This document shows, in pieces, positions 1 through 10,650 of a stretch of 64,000 nt of DNA. The translations under genes were made by a program, and so were the position numbers. The notes under the pieces are model-generated. The model did no database searches. It had not been told where the DNA came from and saw nothing but the letters and a program-made list of their open reading frames with translations. This DNA comes from Enoplolaimus lenunculus (taxonomy: Eukaryota; Nematoda; Enoplea; Enoplida; Thoracostomopsidae), in NCBI GenBank assembly GCA_030248215.1, contig JASANG010002679.1:29269-93268 (forward strand), in the 5' to 3' direction. The first letter of the stretch is position 1; every line of letters starts with the position of its first letter.

Positions 1-3000
1 TCAAAAGGGTACTGGAAGATTTCATCCGGACCAAAATAACTCAGCATCTGAACTGTATGCCACTGTTGATAAGCCGTTTTTACTAAAAGCTGTGCCACCT
101 ACTAGTGCAGATAAGTCCGCCATGTGCCCGTCTGTTGATCATTTAGCTACCCTCGATCCTCTTAGGCTGCGCGCTCCTCCGCCTTCTGTACAGCCGTTTC
201 CGACACTTTCGGCTTCTGCTACTATGCCGTTTGGGTTGCCACCACTAGCGGTATTTTCGGATGAAAATACGCCTGAAATTACTCAAAAGACTTCGATAGC
301 TACGGCTGGGTGGAGTGGAAATATTGGTCCAGTGAAACCAGTTAATGAAAGGAGGTATGTGAAAATTCGGGATAGTTATGATGACGATGATGATAGTACT
401 GAGGGAGGTCTTTATTCAAGAGTTGGCCGCAGGTTGTCAGAAGATAGCCAGCGTGCCGTAACGGAAATTCAGCAGCGTAAACGATGTCATAGTCCTTCTG
501 GCGGACATATTTCTGGGGGGCATCAAAGTATTCCCTGGTTGGATTCAAGTGTAAATGGGAGGTACAGACGTGGTTTGTTGAGTAAAATCGATAGAGGTAG
601 TCATGATTTTGATCCAACTTATAGTGAAGTTGATAAATGTACCGAGGGGGGTAATGTTGGTTCGGGAAAGGGAAATGATCCTTATTCCAAAATTGAAGAT
701 GATGTCATGGAGGATGCTTCTGAGCGTAGGCTGCTAACTCACCCTGGTGGATCCAAAAGTAGCAGTAACGTGGCTAAAGGCAAAAAGCTACGGTCTAGTC
801 CTATGTATAGTCGAATCGATGATAACAATCGTGATCGGTCTCGTGTTGTTGAAGACAAAGTCAACTCGACCTTTAATTCAAAGTTCATGGATCAACCACG
901 ACGAAATGGCAACAATTTTGCTCGGCATGAAATTGAATCGGACACTGCTAGCTCAGGTTATTATGATCCATTGTACGCCAGGGTACAAGAGCCGTTATAT
1001 AGCCGAATTAACGATAAACCCGGCCATAGTAGCTGTCAAATTGAACCTGGTTCCAGGTCTAAAAACGGTGGCGCACCGGGTACAAGCTCAGGCCATTTAT
1101 TCCGACGTTCTACGTTTGATTCTTCATCGCTAGCTCAAATATTAAATCAGGCTACTCAGGCTAAAGCGAAAAATAGCGAAAACGTTTTATATGGAGTTGT
1201 TCGGAAAGCAACTCATGGACACAACATTGACAGTTTTTCGCTTAAGCGTGCCCGAAGTGATTGTGGCTCAAATGCGAGGCATTCGAGCGCTCTTGTTGCT
1301 GATTTGTATTCCCAGGTTGATAAACCTGTAGCGAGTCGCAAGGACCCTTTATGTCAGGAAGACATAGGCAGTGCTGTGGTTGTGGGTTATCGTACTGGAC
1401 GCCGCCAAACTGATCCATACGAGACTATTGACGAGGCAGAAGGAAATGTTACTGACCAAAATAGCTTGGCTAATAGCCCTTCAAATATGTCAGCAAACAA
1501 GCATAAGTTCCAACCGTTGCATGATACTTTGAGTCAGTTGAGCTGTGGCGCCACCTCGTCTACAAACAAAACACCTGGTATGTCTGCCTGTCTGGGCGTT
1601 AGGGGACAGGTACGGTCTACTGAGCCTCAGAGTCGAATTGTGATACCAGTAGGTGGGTTGCGACCGCCGCTTGGTTCTACGGTGCCAAGTGACGAGTTGT
1701 TTGAACGATGCCGTCCTGGAGAAATGTGGCAAAATAACCGAGACCAAGCGCAATCGGAAAGTGAGTGTAAAACTTGTTTTTCGTAAAGTCGGAAATTTTA
1801 TGCTCTTTATTTTTAAATTTTTGTTCCTACGCTTTCTTTTTCTTGTCCGTGGATAGCTTACGTAACTGTATTTCGGAATTTGTAAATTGAAAATGTGGCG
1901 CGCGAAGTTTAAATCGTTTTAGGTCACTAGTTTTCTGTGAATAGTATAAGGATGGCGTTTTTTTTCGCACACACAATTGTTTCATGCCCGACCTCAGTTC
2001 TGAGATTTGTAACGTGAGACAGATAATATTGATTTATATTAGAAGATATTTAAAATTTTTACTGTTTGAAAATGTAAACATGTATTGCCGAACATTGTTG
2101 CGTTCGGGTTTTGGATTCGGCTTTTTCACAACCGAATCCGAACACCAATTTTTTGCTGAATCCGAACGTTGTTGCCACTCTGGCGGATGGTATTTAATTA
2201 CAAAGTATAGCACAACCCCTATCTATTGTTATAGATGTAGCCCGCCGTGAACCTTCATATCGATACATCACAGTTCGTGAACCGTTAAATGTGTTGCAAG
2301 CTCGCCTACAACAGGAATCAGCGACCGCTACAACCATTGCAACACCTCATAACAGCACTACTTCTGCAACGAGAAGCTCAAACGTTGAGTCGGGGTCTCA
2401 GCAGCTACAAAGTGGTCATTATTATTCAACCATTTCCGAACACAGCTATGAAGTAGTAAGTCCCGCAAGTGGTTTTCCAGGTGATATTGGTGTTTAAATT
2501 CGCGAAGACGTTGAATTCAAATTTGGGACTTAAAATTTCAGACCCAAAGACGAGTAGTTATTAAAGTTGTAAGGCATGTTCAGTGTTTTTTGTAGCTGTT
2601 AAGGTAATACTGTAACTAAAATTTCAGATTGTAACATATTAGATACTAATGTGTGGAATTTTGCATTGGCTATGGCGTGGCATCAAAATTTTGAGATTCA
2701 AATTTGTAATGAAATTGATATTACAACCTAGTTTCGCGGCGCTACTTCCCATGCTTCAATTTGCAGTCATCATAAAATGTAGTGTGCTTGTTTGAAACTG
2801 TATGTCTAGCTAATGATAATTACAGTCGCGTGTGAGAGTGTAGTTCATCGGTTAATTCTTGTGACATATTTTAAAACTATGGCCCAAATTCTCAAATATG
2901 TATAGCAGCTATCATCAGTCAGTAATAGGTTTTCAAACTAGCTAATTATTGCAGTTGCTTAACTCAAAATTGGTACAGGAGTAAATCAAATCAAATGTTT

Positions 3001-3806
3001 GAGTCGCAGCATACACTGGTTCGGAAGTTACAATACCTATCAGCAACTGGTGATAAGTGCTACACATATTTGAGAATACGGACGTATAATTAAGTCGTTT
3101 AGACTATGTTTTGTACTTGAAAAACGACGTTTTAGGTGATATTTTTCGATTGGGATTCTCAGCAGTGAAAGTTATGTAGAATTTTTACTTACTCTATTCC
3201 TTTTGAATATCTATCAGCAAAACGATGGTTTGACTTGAGTTGGGCAGCTGTGTTCATAATTACGCTTTTTGTCACTGGTTATCATGCGTTAAAATTTAAA
3301 CAAATAACCCGAATCACTATAAACGCCTGTCCATTAAGCCTAAGCTTAAGTCTAACAATAAACCTACGCGTAAGACTTAGTATGCGCCAAGACCTAATTC
3401 GAAGCCTAAGGGTTGCGCTATAGTTTTCTGAGCCGACGGCGGCGTGCGGTAATTTTAAATAAAAAGTTTTACAGCGGCGTCCGGCGGCGCGCGGCAAAAT
3501 TTTTACCGTGCCGCCCGCCGGCGTGCGGCGAGTATAGCACAACCCTAAGTGTATCGGTTTCTAAGGCCATATGGTATTCTTGTGTCTAAGTCCGTGGTCT
3601 CAACATGGCTTATGTAACCACGTTATAAAATAGTTTATTTCCAGGTAACGGATTTGCAAATGCCAAATGTACATTCATCTAATGGTGTTACTGTGCGACA
3701 GCAAGCACACAATGGTAGAAGTAATAGACATCCAGATCAAGCTAACAATAACGATGGCTACGAGTTATATGAAGAAGTGAACGAGCCAAGAGGATTTAGT
3801 TCTTGA
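1..3806 (+). CDS. 3' part of a gene for a multi-tyrosine docking-tail protein (partial)
   Basis: Unrecognised protein, open at the left window edge. Exons: 2-1760, 2235-2455 and 3645-3806, joined by GTGAGT and GTAAGT donors and TATAG and TTTCCAG acceptors in matching phases (1, then 0), giving 713 residues before TGA at 3804-3806. It has no membrane segment or folded domain that I can see. It is rich in Ser, Asn, Asp and Arg and carries about 12 copies of a Y-x-x-V/I motif in similar settings: ELYATVDKP, GLYSRV, TYSEVDK, PYSKIED, MYSRIDD, LYARV, LYSRIND, LYGVV, LYSQVDK, PYETIDE, YSTI, YEVV and ELYEEV near the C terminus. Such motifs are typical of phosphotyrosine sites bound by SH2 domains, so I infer the intracellular tail of a receptor or a scaffold protein. 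A more ordered stretch, YRYITVREPLNVL, lies at the start of exon 2. A weak poly(A) signal ATTAAA is at 3886. Confidence 0.7.
1985..2190 (+). repeat. Family J dispersed repeat, copy 1 (intron 1 of the multi-tyrosine gene)
   Basis: About 200 bp running from GCCCGACCTCAGTTCTGAG to CGAACGTTGTTGCCACTC, with repeated TTCGG/GAATCCGAA words. The same sequence lies in the opposite orientation at 56915-57125 inside an intron of the hexosaminidase gene. No coding content. The ends are not clean inverted repeats, so its class is unknown. Confidence 0.6.
3332..3408 (+). repeat. Degenerate telomere-like hexamer tract
   Basis: A run of decayed GCCTAA/CTTAAG words (AAGCCTAAGCTTAAGTCTAA, then GAAGCCTAAGGG) in intron 2 of the multi-tyrosine gene. 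It directly abuts the GC-rich foldback element at 3409-3546. Nematode telomeres are (TTAGGC)n; this copy is too diverged to be a telomere. Confidence 0.5.
3409..3546. repeat. Family K GC-rich foldback element, copy 1
   Basis: A 138-bp GC-rich island in AT-rich DNA. The ends are inverted repeats: AGGGTTGCGCTATA on the left and TATAGCACAACCCT on the right. The interior repeats CGGCGTGCGG/CCGCCGG words that can fold back on themselves. It is non-coding and looks like a small TIR element. Flanking CCTA on the left and AAGT on the right continue a telomere-like tract. A second copy is at 60981-61161. Confidence 0.55.
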
Positions 3807-5988
3807 CAAAAACATGAATTTGTTAACATATCAAGTTAAAACTGTGATATACATTCGCTCTGAATACTAGTTTATGCCTTATAACATTAAATGGGTAGGC
3901 CTAAGCACTGAAAGGTGACTCCAAGGTGCGAAGCAAACTTCAGTCTCATATAATATTCTTTCTACCATAATATTCTTCTCTCTTGAAGGCATTATATTTT
4001 ATCCCCCATAATATTTTTCCAGATATTTTCCATAATATTCTTTCCCCATAACATTTCTTTCCCACCTCTCTTGACAATATATCTCTATAATTTATAATTG
4101 TTTGCTTGACATATTTATATCAATTTTAGTTTACTCGGAACAAAACACAATAAGTTTAGCTGTATTAGCCCAATGTTTCGGTGCTTTGTTTTTCATGTAT
4201 CAGGACACAACCAGATTATTGCTATTTACTCAGGTAGTTAATATAATTGTGGAGATTTATTAAAAAGACGCTTGAAGCATAACTTTTGACAACACTGCGG
4301 AAAGTTTCTTAAAATTCACAATTTTTACGTTATTTTAACTGCGCAATTTTGTCTCAAGGCGAACTCCGGTTCGTGCTTCGACAAAACTTGTTGCCAATCG
4401 ACAACGGTATTTTTCTGCTCGGGTTGAATCATTGCAGTTACTTACTGAAATATTTATTGTGATGTACACAAGGGTCAAGCGATTACGTATTATAATTATC
4501 AGTATACTGCAAAATTTAAGACATTTTTCCTGACCACAAACAATAATGGTGGTAAAGGTTGGTAACGGTCAAAGCAATTTTGCGCGGGCATACCCGCGGA
4601 TAAAAATGAAACTCTCGCGGGTAAGGCGCGGAACGGTGTCACAGCCCCATCTTTAACCCAACCAGAGATTTTTCCCCGGAATAATTAGGCAAGCACCAGG
4701 CCAAGATTTCCTCTCGGGAGGCTATACCTGTGATAATGAAAATGTATGATATCCGCTCATTGTTTTTAGCAACGTATTCAGTGTTCAAAACTGTTGCATA
4801 CTGTACGTTTAATCATCAAAACTAATGTATAGTTTTTCTTTTAATTTTGGCATATTTTAAGAAATCAAAATTTTAAATCATCATGGAAATATGCAAGAAT
4901 GTAGTTCAATATGAGATAACTCATAAAAACGAGAATTGCAACAAAAAACAAATACGGCAGAATTAATATACGTCGCAGAAAAAACGGCAACTTATGATAC
5001 TTTGTATACAAAATTCGTAGTAATTACGTTCTTTGTAATGGTATATAGCACAGCTGAATGATTTCGGAACCGAATCGCTTCGAAGGACATTTAAGCCAAT
5101 CCCATTCTGCGACTGGAACTGCTGATGATTCATCTATTGAGTAACGACTGTAGGTATGGAATTCTGTATTCTTTAAGTTTTTCCGTTTTTTCCACAGATG
5201 ATATTAAAAATGGAAAGATTACAATGCAGGAAAGAATATTATAGAGAAAGAATAGGACATCGGTCCAATGTTTGAAATGTGTTGATAAATGATTATAATA
5301 CTGTGCAATATTTCTAGTGTGCATTGTATCACATATGTTTTAATACAGTTCCCTATTTATTATGTTTTGTACAGTGTTTGAACTCATTAAACTCTTCAAT
5401 AATATGTGTAATTTTGTAGACGAATAGTCAAATAGAAACATAACTGACTGCACGTATTTTTAAACATCTCCACTATATTATCTGGTATTTCCGAGTAAAA
5501 ACAATTTCTAACTGTGAGTAAAGTTTTAGATATTGCCATAGATTATAAAATTTTGGGGGCAATATATATTCAAAAGTAATGGTGGCAGGTTTAGGGTTGA
5601 ATCGGAGACCTTTCTTGTTGAGTCTGTCACTATCGATGGAATAGACTTGCTGAATAAACTGTGTGCCAAAGTTACTGAAGTGTCTTCAGTAATAACTCTT
5701 CAAGGATTTCGCTTAAAAATTCAAGTGCAGCGTGTATTACAATCTAAGTTGTTCATTATTTGTTTTGAGTTTAAAACAAATTTAAAGTTGCTTTTCTACA
5801 CTTGTGCTCCTTTATTGCATGTTTGTGCGGTTTTTAATGTAGATATATTAAACGGAAGGATGCTATACAAAGAGCGATATAGTGTGCAAACTTTTGCCAT
5901 GGCAGTGTTTGTGAAAAGACAATCTTCCTACTTATACATCAATGAAAATTAGCAGCTAAGGAGACATCACTCAAGTTAGAGATGAACC
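3807..5988. other. Intergenic AT-rich DNA with a CATAATATTCTT-type degenerate tandem tract
   Basis: No gene seen. At about 3945-4080 a short pyrimidine-rich word close to CATAATATTCTTTCC recurs six or seven times with variable spacing, a decayed tandem repeat. The rest has no open frame with coding character. Confidence 0.5.
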
Positions 5989-6275
5989 GGCCAATGTTAC
6001 TTTAAAGGCCGTCACATTTTCCCGGGACAGAAATGTACCAGGAGTACCCGTCCCATTTTCCGGGAGAGCAATGTACCAGGAGTACATTCAAAAATATAAT
6101 TGGGACAGCGGGACATAGATGAGACATATTGGGACAGCGGGGACAGATATATATGTGTATATATATCCTACGTAAATATATCTGCCTGTGCATATGTAAC
6201 AAGGAGCGCATAGGTGTGCACTCCGGGTATATTTGTGTCCCGGGAATTGGGACGGCATTTATAGTAACATGGGCC
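5989..6275. repeat. Family G TIR element, copy 1
   Basis: The left end GGCCAATGTTACTTTAAAGG and the right end TTTATAGTAACATGGGCC are inverted repeats. The inside has CCCGGGA-centred palindromes and repeated ATGTACCAGGAGTAC words rather than the telomere-like core seen in other copies. Non-coding; about 287 bp. Confidence 0.6.
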
Positions 6276-6749
6276 GATGAACCGATGTGCATGCATACAA
6301 GAAATACGCTTCTGCACGTTTTTCGGTTTGGTTTTCGCTACTTGGAGTTTTCCTCAAAGTTTGAAAACCAATAAATGCAAAGACGATTCAAGCCTTCTTT
6401 ATTGTGGTCTAGTGAGAATACGGGGCACCACTAAGAGTAACATGAGGTGATATGTGTACAGTTAAGCGTAAGTATTTTTCAAAGTGGTTCAATCTTTTTG
6501 CAACGTAAAACTATATATTGTTGAGGGAAATGTGCAATTCGATAGATTCTCTGTTGCAGTGGTTTAAAATCAAACGAAGACAATAAAAAACAAGCCAATT
6601 TCACATGGCCAACGCAAGTATTTATTAGAAAGTTTCATCTTGTAAACTGAATACCCAGAACTATTCAGGCATTAGCCTAATGCAAAAATGATTTTAGAAT
6701 AGAATATTTTACGGTCATAACAATCACCTTGTGGGTCAAGGTCAGAGTG

Positions 6750-7010
6750 CCAACAAATAGAAGTATAATAGCGGAAACGGCAACGAATAGTGATCAAAAT
6801 AACGGAAACGGAAAACGGATATTGAAGCAAAAAAGTTTCGGCCAAAGTTTCAAACATGCTTTGATTTATGACAACACAATTGAGGCAGGAAAATATTCGG
6901 TGTGCTTCAAAAAATCTTAAAAAATGGTGGATGCAGCAAAATTTTAAAGATTTTGGATGAATTTCGTAATGATTATTTTGTATAGAACAATTGCAGCGTA
7001 CCTGTAATGA
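6750..7010 (+). repeat. Family R repeat, copy 1
   Basis: Related to copies at 10359-10650, 21720-21990 and 33110-33260. The shared order is GGAAACGG, ATATTGAAG, a GTTTCAAA word, GACAACACAATTG, GGATGCA, and AAATTT before GATGAATTTCG. Non-coding dispersed repeat of unknown class. Confidence 0.5.
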
Positions 7011-7362
7011 AAAACTGTGATATATACACGAGATTTTTAACTAATTTTAAATAGAAAGACAATGAAATTTTCGGTGTTTTTAGTCTAGTGATGGGCATCG
7101 GATATTTTTTCATATCCGACAATTCTTGCCGGATGTTTATCCGGATATCCGTACATATCCAGATATCCGGATATCCGAAATGAAATTTTCTATTTCGGAT
7201 ATTTGAAACGCGATTTTGTGTTTTTTGAGTTTCCGAACCTCAATTTTCGTTTCTTAAGCACTTGTTTTAACTTGTTGCTCTAAAGGAAGTACCCTGACCC
7301 TGAAGCAAATTGATATGAGCATAAAAAATACAATTCTAAGAACGGTATTTATTATGCCAGTA

Positions 7363-7789
7363 CTGCAGTGACCTGAATAAGAGGGGGTACCCATTTTGAG
7401 TCCCAATCAATAGGAGTCTGTATCCCTAATAAGAGTCCGTAAAAGCGCATAAAATCCCTAAACCCTAATTAGAGTCCATAAATGACAATTATTCCTAATT
7501 GTAGCGCATAAATGAGAATCCAGAACCAAACAAAGGTGAGTTCAAAACTTTGAAGCGTACTTAAGTTTTCAAAGTACGTTCCTAAGAATAACCTTGCATT
7601 ATAGCTAAAGCTTTTGGTACAAGGCAGATAAACATTCAATTCAAGGGTTAGTTATAATCGGATATTTGTGTAACGAGGTGTGGCGGAGGACGGGATAAAA
7701 ATAAATAACATTCCGTAACCGAATAACAGGGGGTACCTTCTGGAGAGGTCAAATAAATATCAGCCCCCTTCTTATTTCGATCACTACAG
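7363..7789 (+). repeat. Family C TIR element, copy 1 (nested in A)
   Basis: Bounded by TA on both sides. The left end CTGCAGTGACCTGAATAAG and right end CTTATTTCGATCACTACAG are inverted repeats. Inside are repeated AGAGTCC/GAGTCCGTAA words and a conserved GAGTTCAAAACTTT segment. Tc1/mariner-type TA target site; no transposase. The same junction with A is present in the copy at 46508, so this insertion is older than the spread of those A copies. Confidence 0.65.
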
Positions 7790-8204
7790 TATTGTTATAA
7801 TTTGGCGATATTTGGCAAGGATAGCGCCAAAGAGACCTAAGGGGGCCATGCCCAACCACCTTTGAAACCAGTTTTATTAAATGTCCGAGCATCAAAAAAG
7901 CAGAACACGAAACTGATTGTAAACGTCAAAGTTTACGCATTCTTTGCGAGTTTCAATCAAGCATTTGAGATCGTTTCACTGGCAGACTAGTCTCAGGCGT
8001 ATGTTTAGACTTACGCGTAGACTTAGTAGGCACGGCTGTATAATTAAAATTATGCAAACAATTAACACAATTATTGAAAAACTCGAATGTTGCTCCAATA
8101 AACTACAATTAAACTAAAAATGACTAAATTCGCCTTATCTCTAATGAAATTTGCCAAAATCCACAATAGATACTTGGATACAGAATTTTTTCTTCAGCTC
8201 CAGG

Positions 8205-9277
8205 CAGAGTTGTTTTTTCCGGAAAAAAATTATTACCGGAATAATATAATTCTTTTCCATTTTTTCCGGAAAAAACATGGAAAAAATGCATTCTTTGTCT
8301 GACTTATCGGTTAGCCCTCCCTTAGCCGTCGTCTTCCCAAAAAAGCATGCATTTTGAAAGTTTCAGCATATTTGAGCTTCTGATGACATCCTGTAATCAT
8401 TCCATGCCCAAAGCTGAATTTTTGAAAAATTCGATTTTTAAGGCCACAAGTTCCCCCTGGGACCCAAAAATTTTTTTCCGATAAGTTGGATAAATTATAT
8501 ATCACTGGCTCGTTTGGGAGACGTCTATAATTGGAAAATATTTAGCTATTCGTCTTAGCTCCTTAACCTGTGTCAAATGGTATATAATTTGTATAATTTT
8601 TCGACAAAAACATTTTGAGTCCAGTGGAGCAATTTGGAACCTTAAAATTCGAATTTTTTTAAAAATTTAAGTTTTGGCATGGAATAACCGAAGAAGGTCA
8701 TCGGAACATCAGAAACTCTTGAGCGGAGCGAGTTAAACAAGTCACTTTTTGTAAGTATATATTAAATCCCAATATACTTTTGGGTTATTTCTGACAGCGA
8801 AGCATTTCAATTGCTGCAACCTCGCGAGCAAAGCGAGGTTGAAGCTAGACGTATTCTTGTATTAAATCACACGGTAAAAGCAAGCTTTCAATTTTGAGCA
8901 CCCTAACTTTGGCCGCCCCATTGTCGACGAAACCTGGTGAGTGAACCGAACAAGTTGCATGTAGTTTTACATCGAATCTCGTGGCAAAATTTCAATTCTG
9001 AAATTCATTTATATATTCTTTTGCTGCAATTTTCGCGTTTTTCGGACATATAATGTGTCCTGGTGTACATATACAAACGGTCACTGTTAATGTGTTGCAT
9101 GAAAATTAGTCGGATGTCACCTAAAAACGTTATTTTATACCATATTTACTTACAAATTATTGTTAAGAATCGTTTAATATTTTGTCATTTTTTCCATTTT
9201 TTCCACCCCCCTCAGAAAAAATTAAAAAAATGGAAAAAACGATTTTTCCGGTAATTTTTTTCCGGCCAACAACCCTG
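8205..9277 (+). mobile_element. Family B hAT-like element nested in A
   Basis: The left end CAGAGTTGTTTTTTCCGGAA and right end TTCCGGCCAACAACCCTG form TIRs with the CAGRGTTG start typical of hAT elements. The flanking 8-mers GCTCCAGG (8197-8204) and TCTCCAGC (9278-9285) each differ by one base from GCTCCAGC, the uninterrupted sequence in the other A copy near 45280. That is direct evidence of an 8-bp target duplication. No convincing transposase frame; the interior includes a stretch at 8310-8880 of unknown origin. Confidence 0.7.
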
Positions 9278-9642
9278 TCTCCAGCTACTTTGGTGGTGAA
9301 ACCATGCAAATTATTCCAAAAAAATTTAGACAAAAGCATTTCGGATATCCGGCGGATATCCGGATATCCAGATACCCGGATACACGTTTCATTTCGGATA
9401 CATATCCGGATATTTTTCATATCCGGATATCCGGTGCCCATCTATAGTTTTTACAACGTAAACGGAAATTTGGTTACACTCTAGTCAGGAGTTAAAACAA
9501 GTGCATCCGCTATTTTATGTTTAAAATTTTAGAAAGTCTGGTGAAAATTTGCAAGCCTACTTCAATAACCGTTTTACGTCAATAACCGTTTTTCGTTTCC
9601 GGTACTTTAATGACGATCCGTTTTCATTGTTTTTACGGCCAA

Positions 9643-9985
9643 TGTTACTTGAAGAGGCGTCCCGTTTTCCCGCGGGGTAGCATTACGGGCAGATGGAAAA
9701 TGGGACACCCTTGTTTTGGGCACATGGGAAAACGGTACAGCTGCAAATTTTCGCTGTGGATAACGGGAGAATTGGACAGGCATGTTTCGTGTAAATGGGA
9801 AGACGGGACAGCTGCAATTTTTCGCTGAGAAAACAGAGCAATAGGACATGCCTGTTTCGGTCAAATGGGAAAACGGGACAGCTGCAATTTATCGCTCGGA
9901 AAACTTGAAAGCGAGACAGGTTTGTTTCGGACAATTATGAAAACGGGACAGCAGATTGGTCTGTTTTGTGCAAATGGAAAAACCG
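9643..9985 (+). repeat. Family G left end followed by a ~70-80 bp minisatellite
   Basis: GGCCAATGTTACTTGAAGAGG at 9643 matches the left end of family G. It is followed by about four units containing AAATGGGAAAACGGGACAGC, TGCAATTTTTCGCT and GACATGCCTGTTTCGG. Long open frames cross this array on both strands, but they only reflect the repeat. Confidence 0.55.
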
Positions 9986-10015
9986 GACAGTGGCATGGTT
10001 TGCGCGGCCTGGACC

Positions 10016-10275
10016 ACATCCCGAAATCCCAAAATTCCAAAATCCCACTGTCAGCAATATCTCGAAATTCCAATATCCCACCTTCGACCATATCGCGAAC
10101 TCCCAAAATCTCAAGATCCCACCTTCGACCATATCCCGAAATCCCAAAATCCTACTTTCGACCATATCTTGAAATTCCGAAACTCGACCTTCGACCATGT
10201 CTCGAAATCCCAAAATCCCGCTATCGACTATATCCCGAAATCCCAAAATCCCACCTTCGACCATATCCGGACCGG
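10016..10275. repeat. 33-bp minisatellite
   Basis: Seven or eight imperfect units of about 33 bp built on CTTCGACCATATCCCGAAAT followed by CCCAAAATCCCAC. As 33 is divisible by three and the unit lacks stops in several frames, it yields 11-residue protein-like repeats on both strands. I treat it as non-coding satellite. Confidence 0.75.
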
Positions 10276-10358
10276 ACATCTAAAAATCCCAAGAATTCCC
10301 ACCATATCTTGCGATGGGATGGTGGGATTTTGGGATGACAGCGAGATTAACATGGTGC

Positions 10359-10650
10359 ACAGTTTCAAAGATGTTTTATTTTTTCTGCCAACACAATTGC
10401 GGCGTGAAAATATTCACCAGTCTTTCAAAAAAATTTTAGAAAAAATAGCAGTTGCATTGAAATTTTTAAGATTTCAAATTATTCTGATTGTACAGATCTG
10501 CTGCAAGTGTTCGATATGAAATAAAAATTACAAAATTCGTGCAAAATTTTGAGAAGTTCAATGCATCAGTCATACTATTTTCACATCGCAATTGTGTTGA
10601 CAACAAAAACATCTTTGAAACTTTTATTCTTCAATATCCGTTTTCGTTTT
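10359..10650. repeat. Family R inverted pair (hairpin)
   Basis: The left arm (GTTTCAAAGATGTTTTATTT, CAACACAATTGCGGCGTG) and the right arm near 10585-10650 are reverse complements of each other around an AT-rich spacer. The right arm ends in CAATATCCGTTTTCG, the complement of the family R start. This is a foldback arrangement of the repeat seen singly at 6750. Confidence 0.55.

Larger units (their letters stand above)
7086..9446 (+). mobile_element. Family A hAT-like non-autonomous element, copy 1, carrying two nested elements
   Basis: The ends are inverted: TAGTGATGGGCATCGGATAT on the left and ATATCCGGTGCCCATCTATA on the right, with sub-terminal arrays of ATCCGGATAT. The outside flanks GTTTTTAG and GTTTTTAC are near-identical, though offset by two bases from the clean end. 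A second copy at 45131-46754 has an 8-bp target duplication, which fits the hAT superfamily. No transposase is encoded. Family C (7363-7789) and family B (8205-9277) are inserted inside. Confidence 0.65.

Noticed and set aside
92-1786. Single-exon gene starting near 92 and ending at 1786
   Set aside because: The frame is open to the window edge with another tyrosine motif before 92, and a GTGAGT donor at 1761 joins in phase to exon 2235-2455.
7086-9446. Transposase gene inside the hAT-like element
   Set aside because: The frames inside are short and share no hAT dimerisation-domain features that I can see; the element looks non-autonomous.
9865-10519. Several 110-190 codon frames on both strands
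   Set aside because: They are created by the 33-bp and ~75-bp minisatellites; the protein repeats are just the DNA unit read in different frames.
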